DNA from: Candidatus Sodalis pierantonius str. SOPE | Lineage (GTDB): Bacteria > Pseudomonadota > Gammaproteobacteria > Enterobacterales > Enterobacteriaceae | Assembly (NCBI RefSeq): GCF_000517405.1 | Contig: NZ_CP006568.1 | Location: 372,001-436,000 of the forward strand | Reading direction: 5' to 3' | Length of the DNA stretch: 64,000 nt | In this document: in pieces, positions 44,161-53,891 of the stretch | Position numbering within the stretch: the stretch's first letter is position 1 | Layout: each line of letters opens with the position of its first letter | Position numbers and translations under genes: made by a program | The notes under the pieces: model-generated | The model's database searches: none | Told to the model about the DNA's origin: nothing | What the model saw: the letters and a program-made list of their open reading frames with translations, nothing else

Positions 44161-46257
44161 TTATTCAGCCGCCGCGCCAATCATCGTATTAAAGCGCACC
44201 GGCCGGTTGTCGGCGATTTCGGTACTGGCCAACACGGTCAGCTGCGGCAATGAGCGGCGCAAAAAGCGCGAAAGCATGGTGCGCAGAACGGGATTGACCA
44301 GCAGAACCGTCGGAGCCCCCAGGGCCAGCTGCCGCTGCAGCGCCCGTTCGGCCTGGACCAGCAAGCGATCCGCCACCCCCGGCTCTAGCGCGCCGCCGTT
44401 TTGTACCGCCTGTATCAGCGCCTGCTCTAACGCCACCTCCAGGCCAATGACCTGGATATCCCCTGTGCCGGGAAACCAGCGTTGGGTAATGGCGCGGGCC
44501 AATTTATGGCGTACCAGGCTGGTTAACATGTCCACATCGTTTTGCTGTGGCGCATGTTCCGCCAGGCATTCCACTATCGAGCGCATATCACGGATAGAAA
44601 CCTGTTCAGCCAGTAAATTCTGTAATACTTTATGCAGGGTGGTAAGCGAGAACACATCCGGGATCAAATCCTCCGTAAGCTTGGGCATTTCACGGCCCAA
44701 ATGCGCCAGCAACTCCTGCGTTTCCTGGCGGCCAAACAGCTCCTCGGCATGCTGCATGAGCAATTGATTGAAATGGGTCGCGACTACCGTGCTGGCATCC
44801 ACCACGGTATAGCCCAGCGTCTTGGCCTCATCGCACAGTACTTGGTCTATCCATACGGCCGGCAGGCCAAACGCGGGTTCCTGACAGGGATCGCCCGGCA
44901 GCGTATCGCTGGCGTTGCCGGGATTAATGGCCATCCAGCGCTCGGGATAGGTATCCCCGCAGCCGATTTCCACGCCGTGCAGTAAGATGCGGTAGTGGGT
45001 CGGAGGTATTTCCAAATTGTCGCGAATATGTACCACCGGCGGCAGATATCCCATTTCACGGGCGAATTTTTTGCGGATCCCCCGTATGCGCTTCAACAGC
45101 TCAGCCCCCTGGCTGCTGTCCACCATCGGGATCAACCGATAGCCTACCTCCAGTCCGAGGGTATCCTCAGGCTGCACGTCATCCCAACTGGCCTCCTCGC
45201 TCTGCCGCGTTTCCGGCGCCGGGTTATCCCCCAGCGCGCCCGCCGTCGCCGTCTCCCCGTGCATAACGGCGTGATGGCGCAGCAGCCACGCCATGCCGAG
45301 CAGCACTAGCGTGAACAGCAAAAACACGATGTTGGGCATCCCCGGCACCAGCCCCAGCAAGCCAATCATCGCCGCGGACAGCATCATGACCCGAGGGTTA
45401 TTGAACAACTGGCTTACCATTTGCTCGCCCACGTCTTGATGGGTGGCCACACGCGTGACAATAACGCCGGCGGCGGTCGAGATGACCAGCGCCGGTATTT
45501 GCGCCACCAGACCGTCGCCGATAGTCAGCAGTGTATAGGTTTCCCCCGCGCGGCCGAGATCCATACCGTGCTGCATGACGCCCACCAGCAAACCGCCGAT
45601 CAAGTTAATGGCCATAATCAATAACCCGGCGATGGCATCACCGCGGACGAACTTGCTTGCGCCGTCCATGGAGCCGTAAAAATCCGCCTCTTGCGTCACC
45701 TCCGAGCGCCGCTGTTTGGCTTCCTCTTCGCCGATAAGGCCGGCATTGAGATCGGCGTCGATGGCCATTTGTTTGCCCGGCATGCCGTCCAATACAAAGC
45801 GTGCGCCCACTTCAGCTATACGGCCCGCGCCTTTGGTGATAACCATGAAATTGATAATCACCAGAATGGCGAACACAACGATACCGATAGCGAAGTTGCC
45901 GCCGACGAGAAAATGGCCGAATGCGTCGATAACCTGCCCCGCCGCCGCTTCCCCTTGATGCCCCTGCAATAAGATTACCCGCGCCGAGGCGACATTGAGC
46001 GCCAGCCTCAGTAGAGTGGAGAATAACAGCACGGTCGGAAAAGCGGCAAAATCGAGGGTACGCTGGGTGAACATCGCCACCAGCAGGATCATTATGGATA
46101 ACACGATGTTAAAGGTAAAAAAGAGGTCCAGGGCGAAAGGGGGCAAAGGCAGGATCATCATCGACAGAATCATGATAATCACCACCGGACCCGTAAAGAT
46201 TTGCCACCTGGTCTGACTGAAATCGGTTAAATGCAGTTTAGCTACCAGGTTTACCAT
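44161..46257 (-). CDS. flhA: Flagellar export gate protein FlhA
   Basis: Large export-gate protein: eight membrane helices and a cytoplasmic substrate-docking domain. The ATG at 46257 (MVNLVAKLHLTDFSQTRWQ) with GGGAG upstream gives 698 residues (E. coli 692); the longer open frame reaching 46392 lies inside flhB. FHIPEP-family signatures are seen: FPTVLLFSTLLRLALNVASARVILL and GAGRIAEVGARFVLDGMPGKQMAIDADLNAG. It ends NRPVRFNTMIGAAAE. Intact. No flhE is visible in the 389 bases downstream, which hold only the flgMN terminator. Confidence 0.95.
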   Translation of the reverse strand: MVNLVAKLHLTDFSQTRWQIFTGPVVIIMILSMMILPLPPFALDLFFTFNIVLSIMILLVAMFTQRTLDFAAFPTVLLFSTLLRLALNVASARVILLQGHQGEAAAGQVIDAFGHFLVGGNFAIGIVVFAILVIINFMVITKGAGRIAEVGARFVLDGMPGKQMAIDADLNAGLIGEEEAKQRRSEVTQEADFYGSMDGASKFVRGDAIAGLLIMAINLIGGLLVGVMQHGMDLGRAGETYTLLTIGDGLVAQIPALVISTAAGVIVTRVATHQDVGEQMVSQLFNNPRVMMLSAAMIGLLGLVPGMPNIVFLLFTLVLLGMAWLLRHHAVMHGETATAGALGDNPAPETRQSEEASWDDVQPEDTLGLEVGYRLIPMVDSSQGAELLKRIRGIRKKFAREMGYLPPVVHIRDNLEIPPTHYRILLHGVEIGCGDTYPERWMAINPGNASDTLPGDPCQEPAFGLPAVWIDQVLCDEAKTLGYTVVDASTVVATHFNQLLMQHAEELFGRQETQELLAHLGREMPKLTEDLIPDVFSLTTLHKVLQNLLAEQVSIRDMRSIVECLAEHAPQQNDVDMLTSLVRHKLARAITQRWFPGTGDIQVIGLEVALEQALIQAVQNGGALEPGVADRLLVQAERALQRQLALGAPTVLLVNPVLRTMLSRFLRRSLPQLTVLASTEIADNRPVRFNTMIGAAAE

Positions 46258-47396
46258 TAAAAATACTCCCTTTTGCACAATCCAATGCTTTCGGTACGGT
46301 GAGTTTGCTCGGTTGCCTGGGCCGCAAGCCCCCTTGCTTGCGCCAGCGACGCAAGCCATACACCCAAGCCAGCACCTCCGCCACGGCGCCATAGAGCGCC
46401 ACCGGAATGACTCCGCCTATCTCGCAGTGCCGGTAGAGGGCCCGGGCCAGCGGTGGCGCTTCCAGAATGGGGATCACCTTCTGCTCCGCCCGCTGACGAA
46501 TATTTAGCGCCACGACGCCGGCCCCTTTCGCTAATAGCCGCGGCGCGGCCATACGCAACTGTTCATATTTCAGCGCCACCGCATAATGGGTCGGGTTGAC
46601 GATCACCACATCGGCGTTCGCCACATCCTGCATCATTCGCCGCTGCGCCTGCTGACGCTGGCGAATCAGGCTTTTCAGCTGCGGATCCCCTTCCTGTTCT
46701 TTGTATTCTTCGCGAATATCATGGCGCGACATCCGCAGCTTTTTCAGATGACTGAATAACTGATACAAAATGTCGAACCCCACTACGGGTATCAGGGCGA
46801 GGATGATAAGTAACACGCACTGGCGAATAAGCGACAGACTTCCCGCCATGACCGTAAGGGGCGCCCCCTGCGCCAACTGCGTCATCCGCGGCCAAACAAA
46901 CCACAACGCGGTGCCGCAGGCTCCTCCCACCAGACAGACGTTTGAACAGCGTCTTGGTAAGTTCAGCCATCATCTGCATGGAAAACAGGCGCTTCAGCCC
47001 GCTAAAGGGGTTCAAGCGTTTGAGATCCAGACTGACGGCCTTGCTGCTAAACAACACGCCACCGATCAACATCGGCGACCCGGCGGCCACCAACGTCACG
47101 CCGAGGAATAGCGGCGCGCTCACCAGCAGCGCCTGCCGCACCAGGCCGGAAAATTGGGCGAGCAACCAACTCCCCTCGCCGTTGATGTGAAGATCAAACG
47201 AGAGCCCGCTTTGCAGCATCCGCCCCATACCGCGAGCCAGATCATCTCCCGCCAGCCATAGCAGGCTCCAGCCAGACAGTAACATCAGCCACGACACCAG
47301 TTCTTTGGAACGCGGTACCTGGCCTTCTCTGCGCGCTTTTTGTAATCGGTGGGGAGTGGGCGCTTCGCTTTTTTCCAGATCGCTATCTTCCGCCAC
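46238..47396 (-). pseudogene. flhB: Flagellar export switch protein FlhB, frameshift
   Basis: Membrane protein whose self-cleaving cytoplasmic domain switches export from hook to filament. The N-terminal part (MAEDSDLEKSEAPTPHRLQKARREGQVPRSKELVSW to AELTKTLFK) is in one frame. From VCLVGGACGTALWFVWPRM to the end it is in another; the shift is at AAACGTCTG near plus 46935-46942 (one extra base or two lost). The C-terminal part keeps the autocleavage motif NPTHYAVAL and LEAPPLARALYRH. The whole would be about 385 residues. Its end overlaps the flhA start region. Confidence 0.93.
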
Positions 47397-47595
47397 GGCA
47401 CTCTGTCCTCGCGTAGTGAATGAGTGATTTCAGGGCTTTTAGCCTACGTGAGGAAAGGGGATCCGATAAGGTGAAAAAGCGCCGGATCCGCGCGGCTTTT
47501 ACCAGACCAATCACCCGCCTGCGGCGAGCGTCCTCGATGGCCGCGCCGCACGGTCAGTTAGCGCATCGTGCTAGGGGGATAACGCGGCCTCCACG

Positions 47596-48648
47596 TCAGG
47601 GCGCGTTTGGTGGAATCGTCGCCGGCGTCTTCCCGCCGGCGCCATCGTTATCGTCGTTCGGCGCGGACGACATCGCGTCAGATGGCGCCGAGGGGCCTGA
47701 TGACACTGATGGCGCCGAGGAACCTGACGGCACCGATGGCCCTGACGACGCGGTATCCTTGCCGCGCGGCGGCTTAGTCAAACGCCGCAATTGCGCTGCC
47801 GCATCCTGGTCGCCGTCAATCACTTCGCTATGGATCTCGGTATTTTCCTGGCGGATTGCTTCTTCCTGCTCGTGGGTCAAAATAACGATACTAATACGGC
47901 GCTGCGCGGCGTTGTCATCCTCTTTACCGGGCGGCGCCATGGTATTCGCCATGCCGATGACCTGGAGAATTTTGTCACTCATCAACCCGCCTTCCACCAA
48001 TTCACGGCGCGACGCATTGGCACGATCGGCGGACAGCTCCCAGTTGCCGTAGCCACGCTCGCCGTTTAAATAAGGCTGATTATCCGTATGCCCGGCCAGG
48101 CTTATACGATTGGGCAAATCGTTAAGCACCGGCGCAATGATATGCATGATACTGCGCATATAGGGCGCAATTTCCGTGCCGCCGGTGGCGAACATCGGCC
48201 TTCTTTTACTGTCGATAATTTCAATACGCAATCCCTCATGCATCAGCGTAATGCGCATATTCGGCTGCAGTTCCCGCAGCCGCGGATCGTTGCGTAACAT
48301 CTGCTCCAAGCGCAGGTGGGTATCATTCAGCCTTTGAATATCCCGCTGGTGCTCCAGCTGGCGCTGACGCGCCGGCTCGGTGGCGTCGTTGGCGTTAGCG
48401 GGCAGCGGGAAATCATTGATGTTGAATTTGCGGTTGTGGGTAATCGCCTCACTCAACGGCATTCTGAAATATTCGGCGATCTGCTCACGCTGCTGCTGCG
48501 TCGTCGCCCCCAGCAGCCACATCACCAAAAAAAACGCCATCATTGCGGTCATGAAATCGGCATAGGCTATCTTCCACGAGCTGACATGATGATCGACATG
48601 CTGTACCCTGCGCCATTTGATTACAACCGGGGGTGACGTCTTTTTCAT
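47596..48648 (-). CDS. motB: Flagellar stator protein MotB
   Basis: Stator subunit anchoring MotA to peptidoglycan and carrying the proton-binding Asp. 350 residues (E. coli 308). SWKIAYADFMTAMMAFFLVMWLLG holds the essential Asp (about residue 32) and the single membrane helix. The OmpA-like domain (RISLAGHTDNQPYLNGERGYGNWELSADRANASRRELV) is complete. The extra length is a C-terminal Ser/Pro/Ala repeat tail (SSGPSVPSGSSAPSVSSGPS..., plus 47600-47750), seen as a degenerate repeat in the DNA. Intact, but its partner motA is interrupted. Confidence 0.94.
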   Translation of the reverse strand: MKKTSPPVVIKWRRVQHVDHHVSSWKIAYADFMTAMMAFFLVMWLLGATTQQQREQIAEYFRMPLSEAITHNRKFNINDFPLPANANDATEPARQRQLEHQRDIQRLNDTHLRLEQMLRNDPRLRELQPNMRITLMHEGLRIEIIDSKRRPMFATGGTEIAPYMRSIMHIIAPVLNDLPNRISLAGHTDNQPYLNGERGYGNWELSADRANASRRELVEGGLMSDKILQVIGMANTMAPPGKEDDNAAQRRISIVILTHEQEEAIRQENTEIHSEVIDGDQDAAAQLRRLTKPPRGKDTASSGPSVPSGSSAPSVSSGPSAPSDAMSSAPNDDNDGAGGKTPATIPPNAP

Positions 48649-49495
48649 GAATTGACCGTCGTATCAGCAGATTCCATCAGACCGGTTTTTTTTATCTGGC
48701 GCAGGTGGGCTTCCAATTCCTCGAAAGAGGGGCGTTCAGAGGTATATAAGGTCTTGCGGCCGAACTCTATCGCGATCGGCGGCGCATAGCCGTTCAAACT
48801 GGAGAGCAATGTCACGCGAATGCAGTGCAACATCTTGATATGTTCATCGCCTTTCTGCTTAAGCAATGCCCCCAGGGGCATCACGCATCCGTAGGCCAGG
48901 AGAATACCGAGCAAGGTTCCCACCATCGCATTGGCGATCAAGGCGCCGAGTTCGCCCGCGGGGCGGTCCGCCGCCGCGGCCAGGGCATTTACCACGCCCA
49001 TTACCGCCGCGACGATACCGAAGGCGGGCAGCGCATCACCTACATGCAGCAGGCTGTTTACCGGGATATCATTTTCTTGTTCATAGGTCTCTATCTCCTC
49101 ATTCATCAGCGCTTCAATTTCATAAGCGTTGAGATTACCGCTGACCATCAGACGCAGGTAATCAATAAGGAAATCGATAACCAATTTATCTGCGTGCAAC
49201 GAAGGATAGTGATTGAAAATAACGCTGTTATGCGGATCGTCAATCTCTTTTTCCAGCGTTATCAATCCGGACTGACGACTTTTGGACAGTAGGCGATACA
49301 TCAGCGCCATGATATCCATATACATCGCTTTATTATAACGCGATGAACGGAACAAGCGCGGAATTGACTTTACGGTAGCATAGATAGCCTTACCATTATT
49401 TCCTGCAACAAAGGTACCTAAACCCGCGCCCACGATAATCATAAATTCCGCAGGCTGAAATAAGGCGCCGAGTTGTCCTTCAGCTAACAAAAATC

Positions 49496-50550
49496 CGCTT
49501 TGTTGAATAAATCCGAAATTTGTGACGACTTCCTCCCTATCAGGGCGATTGTTACATGATGCGGACGCTGTTTGGCATTCCTAACAACGTGATCCGGTTA
49601 AGCGCTTTGACCATTGCCATAGCCTCACCTACCTGCGCGTCATAGTCATGCAGACTCAGATGACCACCCAGAAGTATTTTAAACCGGAACATGGCCGTTT
49701 CAGCCAGTGAACGCCGGTGATAACCTACTTTCTTTTTCCAGGTATCGTTATTGCCGCTCAGATGCTGATTTGCCACCGCATGGTTACGCTCATGGTATCG
49801 AGCTGGCCAATATTGCGCACCACTTCGCGGTGGGATAAGCGGCTTTATTTTTTTCCTCAGCAGAGCATCATGACAGTAACGCGTATCGTAAGCACTGTCA
49901 GCCGACGCTTCCCTGATTTTCCGGTGGGTTTGGTTAATCAGCCCGGGCAGCGCCTGCGCATCTGTCGTACCGCTTAGCGATAAATCGGCACAGATAATTT
50001 CATGTGTCGCGCTATCTACTGCCAGATGAAGCTTGCGCCATACTCTGCGCCTCTCAGCCCCATGCTGCCTGACTTTCCATTCGCCTTCGCCGAAGATTTT
50101 CAGGCCGGTGCCATCGATGACCAGGTGTGAGATTTCGCCGCGGGTTGGCGTTTTTATGCTGATGTCGACGGTTTTTGCTCGCCGGCTGACCAGAGAGTAA
50201 TCTGGGCAGCGCAGCGACAGCCCCATCAGTTTAAAAATCGAGTCAACGAAACCCTGTAACGCCCGGAGCGAAAGGTTAAACACGCGCTTTATCATCAGAA
50301 CCGTGGTAATGGCCATATCGGTGTAGTGAAGCGGCCGGCCACGATGTTCAGGTGGTGTACTCTCAGTCCATGCAGCAATGGCTGACTCATCAAGCCATAC
50401 TGTCAGGTCCCCCCGCTGCCTGAGCGCATTGTTATATGCGGGCCAGTTGGTGATTTTAAACTTTTGCTTTGCCATGGGGACCTGATGTTGAAACGAATGT
50501 AGTGATCAGAGCCGCCAGTCACCTAAAAGTTCGATTTATTCAACAAAGCC
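49496..50550 (-). mobile_element. IS5-7, IS5/IS903 group, clean insertion in motA
   Basis: A 1,055-bp element flanked by a perfect 9-bp duplication ACAAAAATC (49487-49495 and 50551-50559). Confidence 0.96.
49552..50475 (-). CDS. IS5-family transposase (IS5-7), intact
   Basis: 307 residues with the DDE triad. GLKIFGEG, DSATHE and FKILLGG; the last is shared only with IS5-2. Confidence 0.93.
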   Translation of the reverse strand: MAKQKFKITNWPAYNNALRQRGDLTVWLDESAIAAWTESTPPEHRGRPLHYTDMAITTVLMIKRVFNLSLRALQGFVDSIFKLMGLSLRCPDYSLVSRRAKTVDISIKTPTRGEISHLVIDGTGLKIFGEGEWKVRQHGAERRRVWRKLHLAVDSATHEIICADLSLSGTTDAQALPGLINQTHRKIREASADSAYDTRYCHDALLRKKIKPLIPPRSGAQYWPARYHERNHAVANQHLSGNNDTWKKKVGYHRRSLAETAMFRFKILLGGHLSLHDYDAQVGEAMAMVKALNRITLLGMPNSVRIM

Positions 50551-50706
50551 ACAAAAATCCACTAAAAATCGACATAAACACAATGATATAACCAACGATA
50601 ACTAGCACGGTGATCCCTTACAAGACGGTGACATCCAGAAAATGAACGTTGTTGCCAGTGATGGAATAATCCGTTTGTGAAAATGGTATTCAGTGCATCA
50701 CTCTGT

Positions 50707-51297
50707 CTAGCATGGCTTTACGTTGCACATATTCCGTTGTCTTAAGTTATATATGCGATTATCGGCGGCGGCATGTGAAAGTTTACGCTTTTTAACCGCC
50801 CTTGAGGGTGGGTGGCAAAAACTGCAAACAAAGTTATGGGGCGGATGGAAGGCGTAGGTAATGAATGCTCCCCCACATTGTTTACAGCGCGTTTGCCCCA
50901 GTAATTGGCTGTCGATAAAGCGTAGCAATATCCAGGCGCGGGTCAAACCCAGTACCGGCCCGCCATCCTGGCGCTGCGGGCAGAGTTCGAGATACAGCCG
51001 ATACGCTTTTATCATTGCCTCGATGGTCGGGATATTTCCTATACGAATCAGGCAGAGATAAGCGTTGTAAAACGCGGAAGAGTGGATATTCTGCTCCCAG
51101 GAGAGAAACCAGTCAGCGGAGAATGGCAACAGCCCCTTAGGCGCCGGCGTCCCTTTGACTTCCTTATACAATCTCAGCAATCGACTGCGGCTCAGGCAGG
51201 TTTCATTTTCCAGAATAGGTAGCCGAGCGCCGAGCGCAATCAGCTCCATGGCCAGCTGTATATCCCTGGATTCCTGCATGATACTTTTCCTATACAC
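50707..51297 (-). CDS. flhC: Flagellar master regulator subunit FlhC
   Basis: FlhD4C2 complex activates class-2 flagellar promoters. 196 residues (E. coli 192). The N-terminal region ESRDIQLAMELIALGARLPILENETCLSRSRLLRLYKEV is present. The four zinc-binding cysteines are present in CKQCGGAFITYAFHPPHNFVCSFC. The last ~20 residues (NRIYNLRQRNMCNVKPC) differ from E. coli. Frame intact, 11 bases downstream of flhD. Confidence 0.94.
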   Translation of the reverse strand: MYRKSIMQESRDIQLAMELIALGARLPILENETCLSRSRLLRLYKEVKGTPAPKGLLPFSADWFLSWEQNIHSSAFYNAYLCLIRIGNIPTIEAMIKAYRLYLELCPQRQDGGPVLGLTRAWILLRFIDSQLLGQTRCKQCGGAFITYAFHPPHNFVCSFCHPPSRAVKKRKLSHAAADNRIYNLRQRNMCNVKPC

Positions 51298-51308
51298 GAG
51301 ATCATTCC

Positions 51309-51647
51309 TTAAGCAAACGGGTAGGATCGGGAGTCGCTGAATTTAAGCAACTGCGTGGACAGCACAATCCCTGTATGGACCTGCTGTAACTCATCAACAC
51401 GGGATTCGCGCGTCAGGCAATTGATGATCTGCTCGTCATCCAGGCGCAGCAGACAAATAAGCTGGTTGATTTCGCCAAGCTTTATCAATTCAGACAGAGA
51501 AAGTCCCGCCAGTTTATCCAGAGTGTCTTCGCCCACCCCAAGACGGAATCCCGCTACCTTCTTATCTTTTTTGATAAGCTCTTGGGCGAGTAAGAGATAG
51601 GATAGATTTATTTCATGTATATTCCTGAGAAGGTTATCACTACTCAT
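51309..51647 (-). CDS. flhD: Flagellar master regulator subunit FlhD
   Basis: Partner of FlhC. 112 residues (E. coli 116). MSSDNLLRNIHEINLSYLLLAQELIKKDKKVAGFRLGV at the start and SRVDELQQVHTGIVLSTQLLKFSDSRSYPFA at the end. Intact. Confidence 0.94.
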   Translation of the reverse strand: MSSDNLLRNIHEINLSYLLLAQELIKKDKKVAGFRLGVGEDTLDKLAGLSLSELIKLGEINQLICLLRLDDEQIINCLTRESRVDELQQVHTGIVLSTQLLKFSDSRSYPFA

Positions 51648-52290
51648 CGTCGATGCATCCTTGTTATTTTAATAGCGAAGGAGGGTTAAGCATTAATGAC
51701 CGAAAAGCATTAGACCCTGATATCGGTCACCTGGCACTTATTTAAACCTACACTTAGCATGTTAATAATTAAAGAACACTGCAATTACTAACCCTTGGCT
51801 CTGTTTATAATGGCCTTACCGAAAGCATTATTATCTTAACCACGCCGCCCATGCAAACATATTTTTCCCATCAATCTCAGGAGACAATTAATGATAAGTA
51901 ACAGTCATCCTACGCGCTAATTCGGCGTACAATAGCCCAACACTTTATTATTTATCCACTGTTCAAAAAAAGAAATTACATCACTGCCTCATTAGTAAAT
52001 CCATAATCCGCCGATTTAATGCATCGGCGGACATTTATGTTACATGGTCTGTGACGCTTGCGATTGACCACACAATATACATACTAGTTATATTGCAATA
52101 CAAATAAAAAATCTTATTTTTACGCGCTAACCCGTCATTAGTCACACTTGTAACTTACATTAAAAAACACGGCCCTAATCATCGCCTATTGTGCCAATTA
52201 AATATCGGTTCAGCCGGTTAAAATCGTCTGCTATCATTTGCGCCGATAATTAGCAACGCTAACCTTTTTACCTTAATTTTCCCCCCGAAG
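51648..52290 (-). promoter_or_regulatory. Long AT-rich region upstream of flhDC
   Basis: 643 bases with no open frame of note between flhD and IS5-8. In enterobacteria flhDC is preceded by a long multi-input promoter region with an untranslated leader of about 200 bases, and this fits by position and composition. No specific operator is assigned. IS5-8 inserted at 52291 may cut off far-upstream control. Confidence 0.55.
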
Positions 52291-53345
52291 CGCTTTGTTG
52301 AATAAATCCGAAATTTGTGACGACTTCCTTCCTATCAGGGCGATTGTTACATGATGCGGACGCTGTTTGGCATTCCTAACAGTGTGATCCGGTTAAGTGC
52401 TTTAACCATTGCCATTGTCTCACCTACCTGCGCGTCATAGTCATGCAGACTCAGATGACCACCCAGAAGTGTTTTAAACCGGAACATGGCCGTTTCAGCC
52501 AGTGAACGCCGGTGATAACCTACTTTCTTTTTCCAGGTATCGTTATTGCCGCTCAGATGCTGATTTGCCACCGCATGGTTACGCTCATGGTATCGAGCTG
52601 GCCAATATTGCGCACCACTTCGCGGTGGGATAAGCGGCTTTATTTTTTTCCTCAGCAGAGCATCATGGCAGTAACGCGTATCGTAAGCACTGTCAGCCGA
52701 CGCTTCCCTGATTTTCCGGTGGGTTTGGTTAATCAGCCCGGGCAGCGCCTGCGCATCTGTCGTACCGCTTAGCGATAAATCGGCACAGATAATTTCATGT
52801 GTCACGCTATCTACTGCCAGATGAAGCTTGCGCCATACTCTGCGCCTCTCAGCCCTATGCTGCCTGACTTTCCATTCGCCTTCGCCGAAGACTTTCAGGC
52901 CGGTGCCATCGATGACCAGGTGTGAGATTTCGCCGCGGGTTGGCGTTTTTATGCTGATGTCGACGGTTTTTGCTCGCCGGCTGACCAGAGAGTAATCTGG
53001 GCAGCGCAGCGACAGCCCCATCAGTTTAAAAATCGAGTCAACGAAACCCTGTAACGCCCGGAGCGAAAGGTTAAACACGCGCTTTATCATCAGAACCGTG
53101 GTAATGGCCATATCGGTGTAGTGAAGCGGCCGGCCACGATGTTCAGGTGGTGTACTCTCAGTCCATGCAGCAATGGCTGACTCATCAAGCCATACTGTCA
53201 GGTCCCCCCGCTGCCTGAGCGCATTGTTATATGCGGGCCAGTTGGTAATTTTAAACTTTTGCTTTGCCATGGGGACCTGATGTTGAAACGAATGTAGTGA
53301 TCATAGCCGCCAGTCACCTAAAAGTTCGATTTATTCAACAAAGCC
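52291..53345 (-). mobile_element. IS5-8, IS5/IS903 group, clean intergenic insertion
   Basis: A 1,055-bp element flanked by a perfect 9-bp duplication CCCCCGAAG (52282-52290 and 53346-53354), between the flhDC upstream region and the tRNA-Pro downstream region. The perfect duplication means the join of flagellar and proK-eptB regions was already present when it inserted. Confidence 0.95.
52347..53270 (-). CDS. IS5-family transposase (IS5-8), intact
   Basis: 307 residues with the DDE triad. Unique changes: RQHRAERRR (Gly to Arg) and GETMAM (Ala to Thr). Confidence 0.92.
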   Translation of the reverse strand: MAKQKFKITNWPAYNNALRQRGDLTVWLDESAIAAWTESTPPEHRGRPLHYTDMAITTVLMIKRVFNLSLRALQGFVDSIFKLMGLSLRCPDYSLVSRRAKTVDISIKTPTRGEISHLVIDGTGLKVFGEGEWKVRQHRAERRRVWRKLHLAVDSVTHEIICADLSLSGTTDAQALPGLINQTHRKIREASADSAYDTRYCHDALLRKKIKPLIPPRSGAQYWPARYHERNHAVANQHLSGNNDTWKKKVGYHRRSLAETAMFRFKTLLGGHLSLHDYDAQVGETMAMVKALNRITLLGMPNSVRIM

Positions 53346-53654
53346 CCCCCGAAGGAGAAATTGGGCTGTCGTAATAACACGAGGGCATCACCGGTGATGG
53401 GATAATAATCGCCATTTGACTACCGCAATCCAGACCGGTAACGCACAGGATAGCGCCGCTGGCGCGTCATTCCGTCTAATAGTGCAATGGCCGCGGCGAC
53501 GACGCAGGGAGAGGTCGCTATCCCTGCGGGTAATGCCGATTTAGGTTAAGCAAGAGTAATCATTGTCGCGACGGTGAAACCCTTCTAAGTCGTTTTGGCG
53601 GAGATGGCCGCCCTTGACGTTTCGCCCAATCGCACGCGGCGCTGACGCCGGGAT
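53346..53654. other. Intergenic segment without a recognised gene
   Basis: 309 bases between IS5-8 and the tRNA terminator; no open frame with a recognisable product on either strand. Confidence 0.4.
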
Positions 53655-53686
53655 AAAAAAACAGCGGACCTGAGAAGGTCCGCTGT
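53655..53686 (-). terminator. Terminator of the tRNA-Pro gene
   Basis: A perfect 10-bp stem ACAGCGGACC/GGTCCGCTGT (53661-53670 with 53677-53686) is followed on the minus strand by T (A at 53655-53660). It starts 48 bases past the tRNA 3' end. Confidence 0.92.
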
Positions 53687-53733
53687 CGATAGCGGTAACG
53701 TGCGATTAATGGCGACACACTACGGTTGAAATT

Positions 53734-53810
53734 TGGTCGGTGAGAGAGGATTCGAACCTCCGACCCATACGTCCCGAACGTATTGCGCTACCAGGCTGCG
53801 CCACTCACCG
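53734..53810 (-). tRNA. proK: tRNA-Pro(CGG)
   Basis: 77 bases including the encoded CCA. The acceptor stem is CGGTGAG/CTCACCG, and the T-loop reads GGTTCGAATCC. The anticodon loop TTCGGGA sits on the stem ATACG/CGTAT, giving anticodon CGG. It matches E. coli proK nearly throughout, and as in E. coli it lies next to eptB. Confidence 0.95.
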
Positions 53811-53891
53811 TAATGCGGGCGCATACTACTGCGCCTCGCTACAGGCGTCAATCCCTTTTTCAGTAATTGCCGTCAACTGTTTACAAACCCA

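Larger units (their letters stand above)
48645..50608 (-). pseudogene. motA: Flagellar stator protein MotA, split by IS5-7
   Basis: Stator proton-channel subunit. The short 5' piece 50608-50560 begins with GTG and reads (M)LVIVGYIIVFMSIFSG. The main piece 49495-48645 continues FLLAEGQLGALFQPAEFMIIVGAGLGTFVAG to the end. Joined without the IS and one 9-bp copy it is exactly 300 codons including stop (E. coli 295 residues), so the IS is the only lesion. The stop overlaps the motB ATG (ATGA). The main piece alone, from a TTG at 49490, would lack most of the first helix. Confidence 0.94.

Noticed and set aside
53734..53810. tRNA-Pro as an integration site for a genomic island
   Set aside because: No integrase gene and no duplicated tRNA 3' end were seen in the window; the rearrangements here are explained by IS5.
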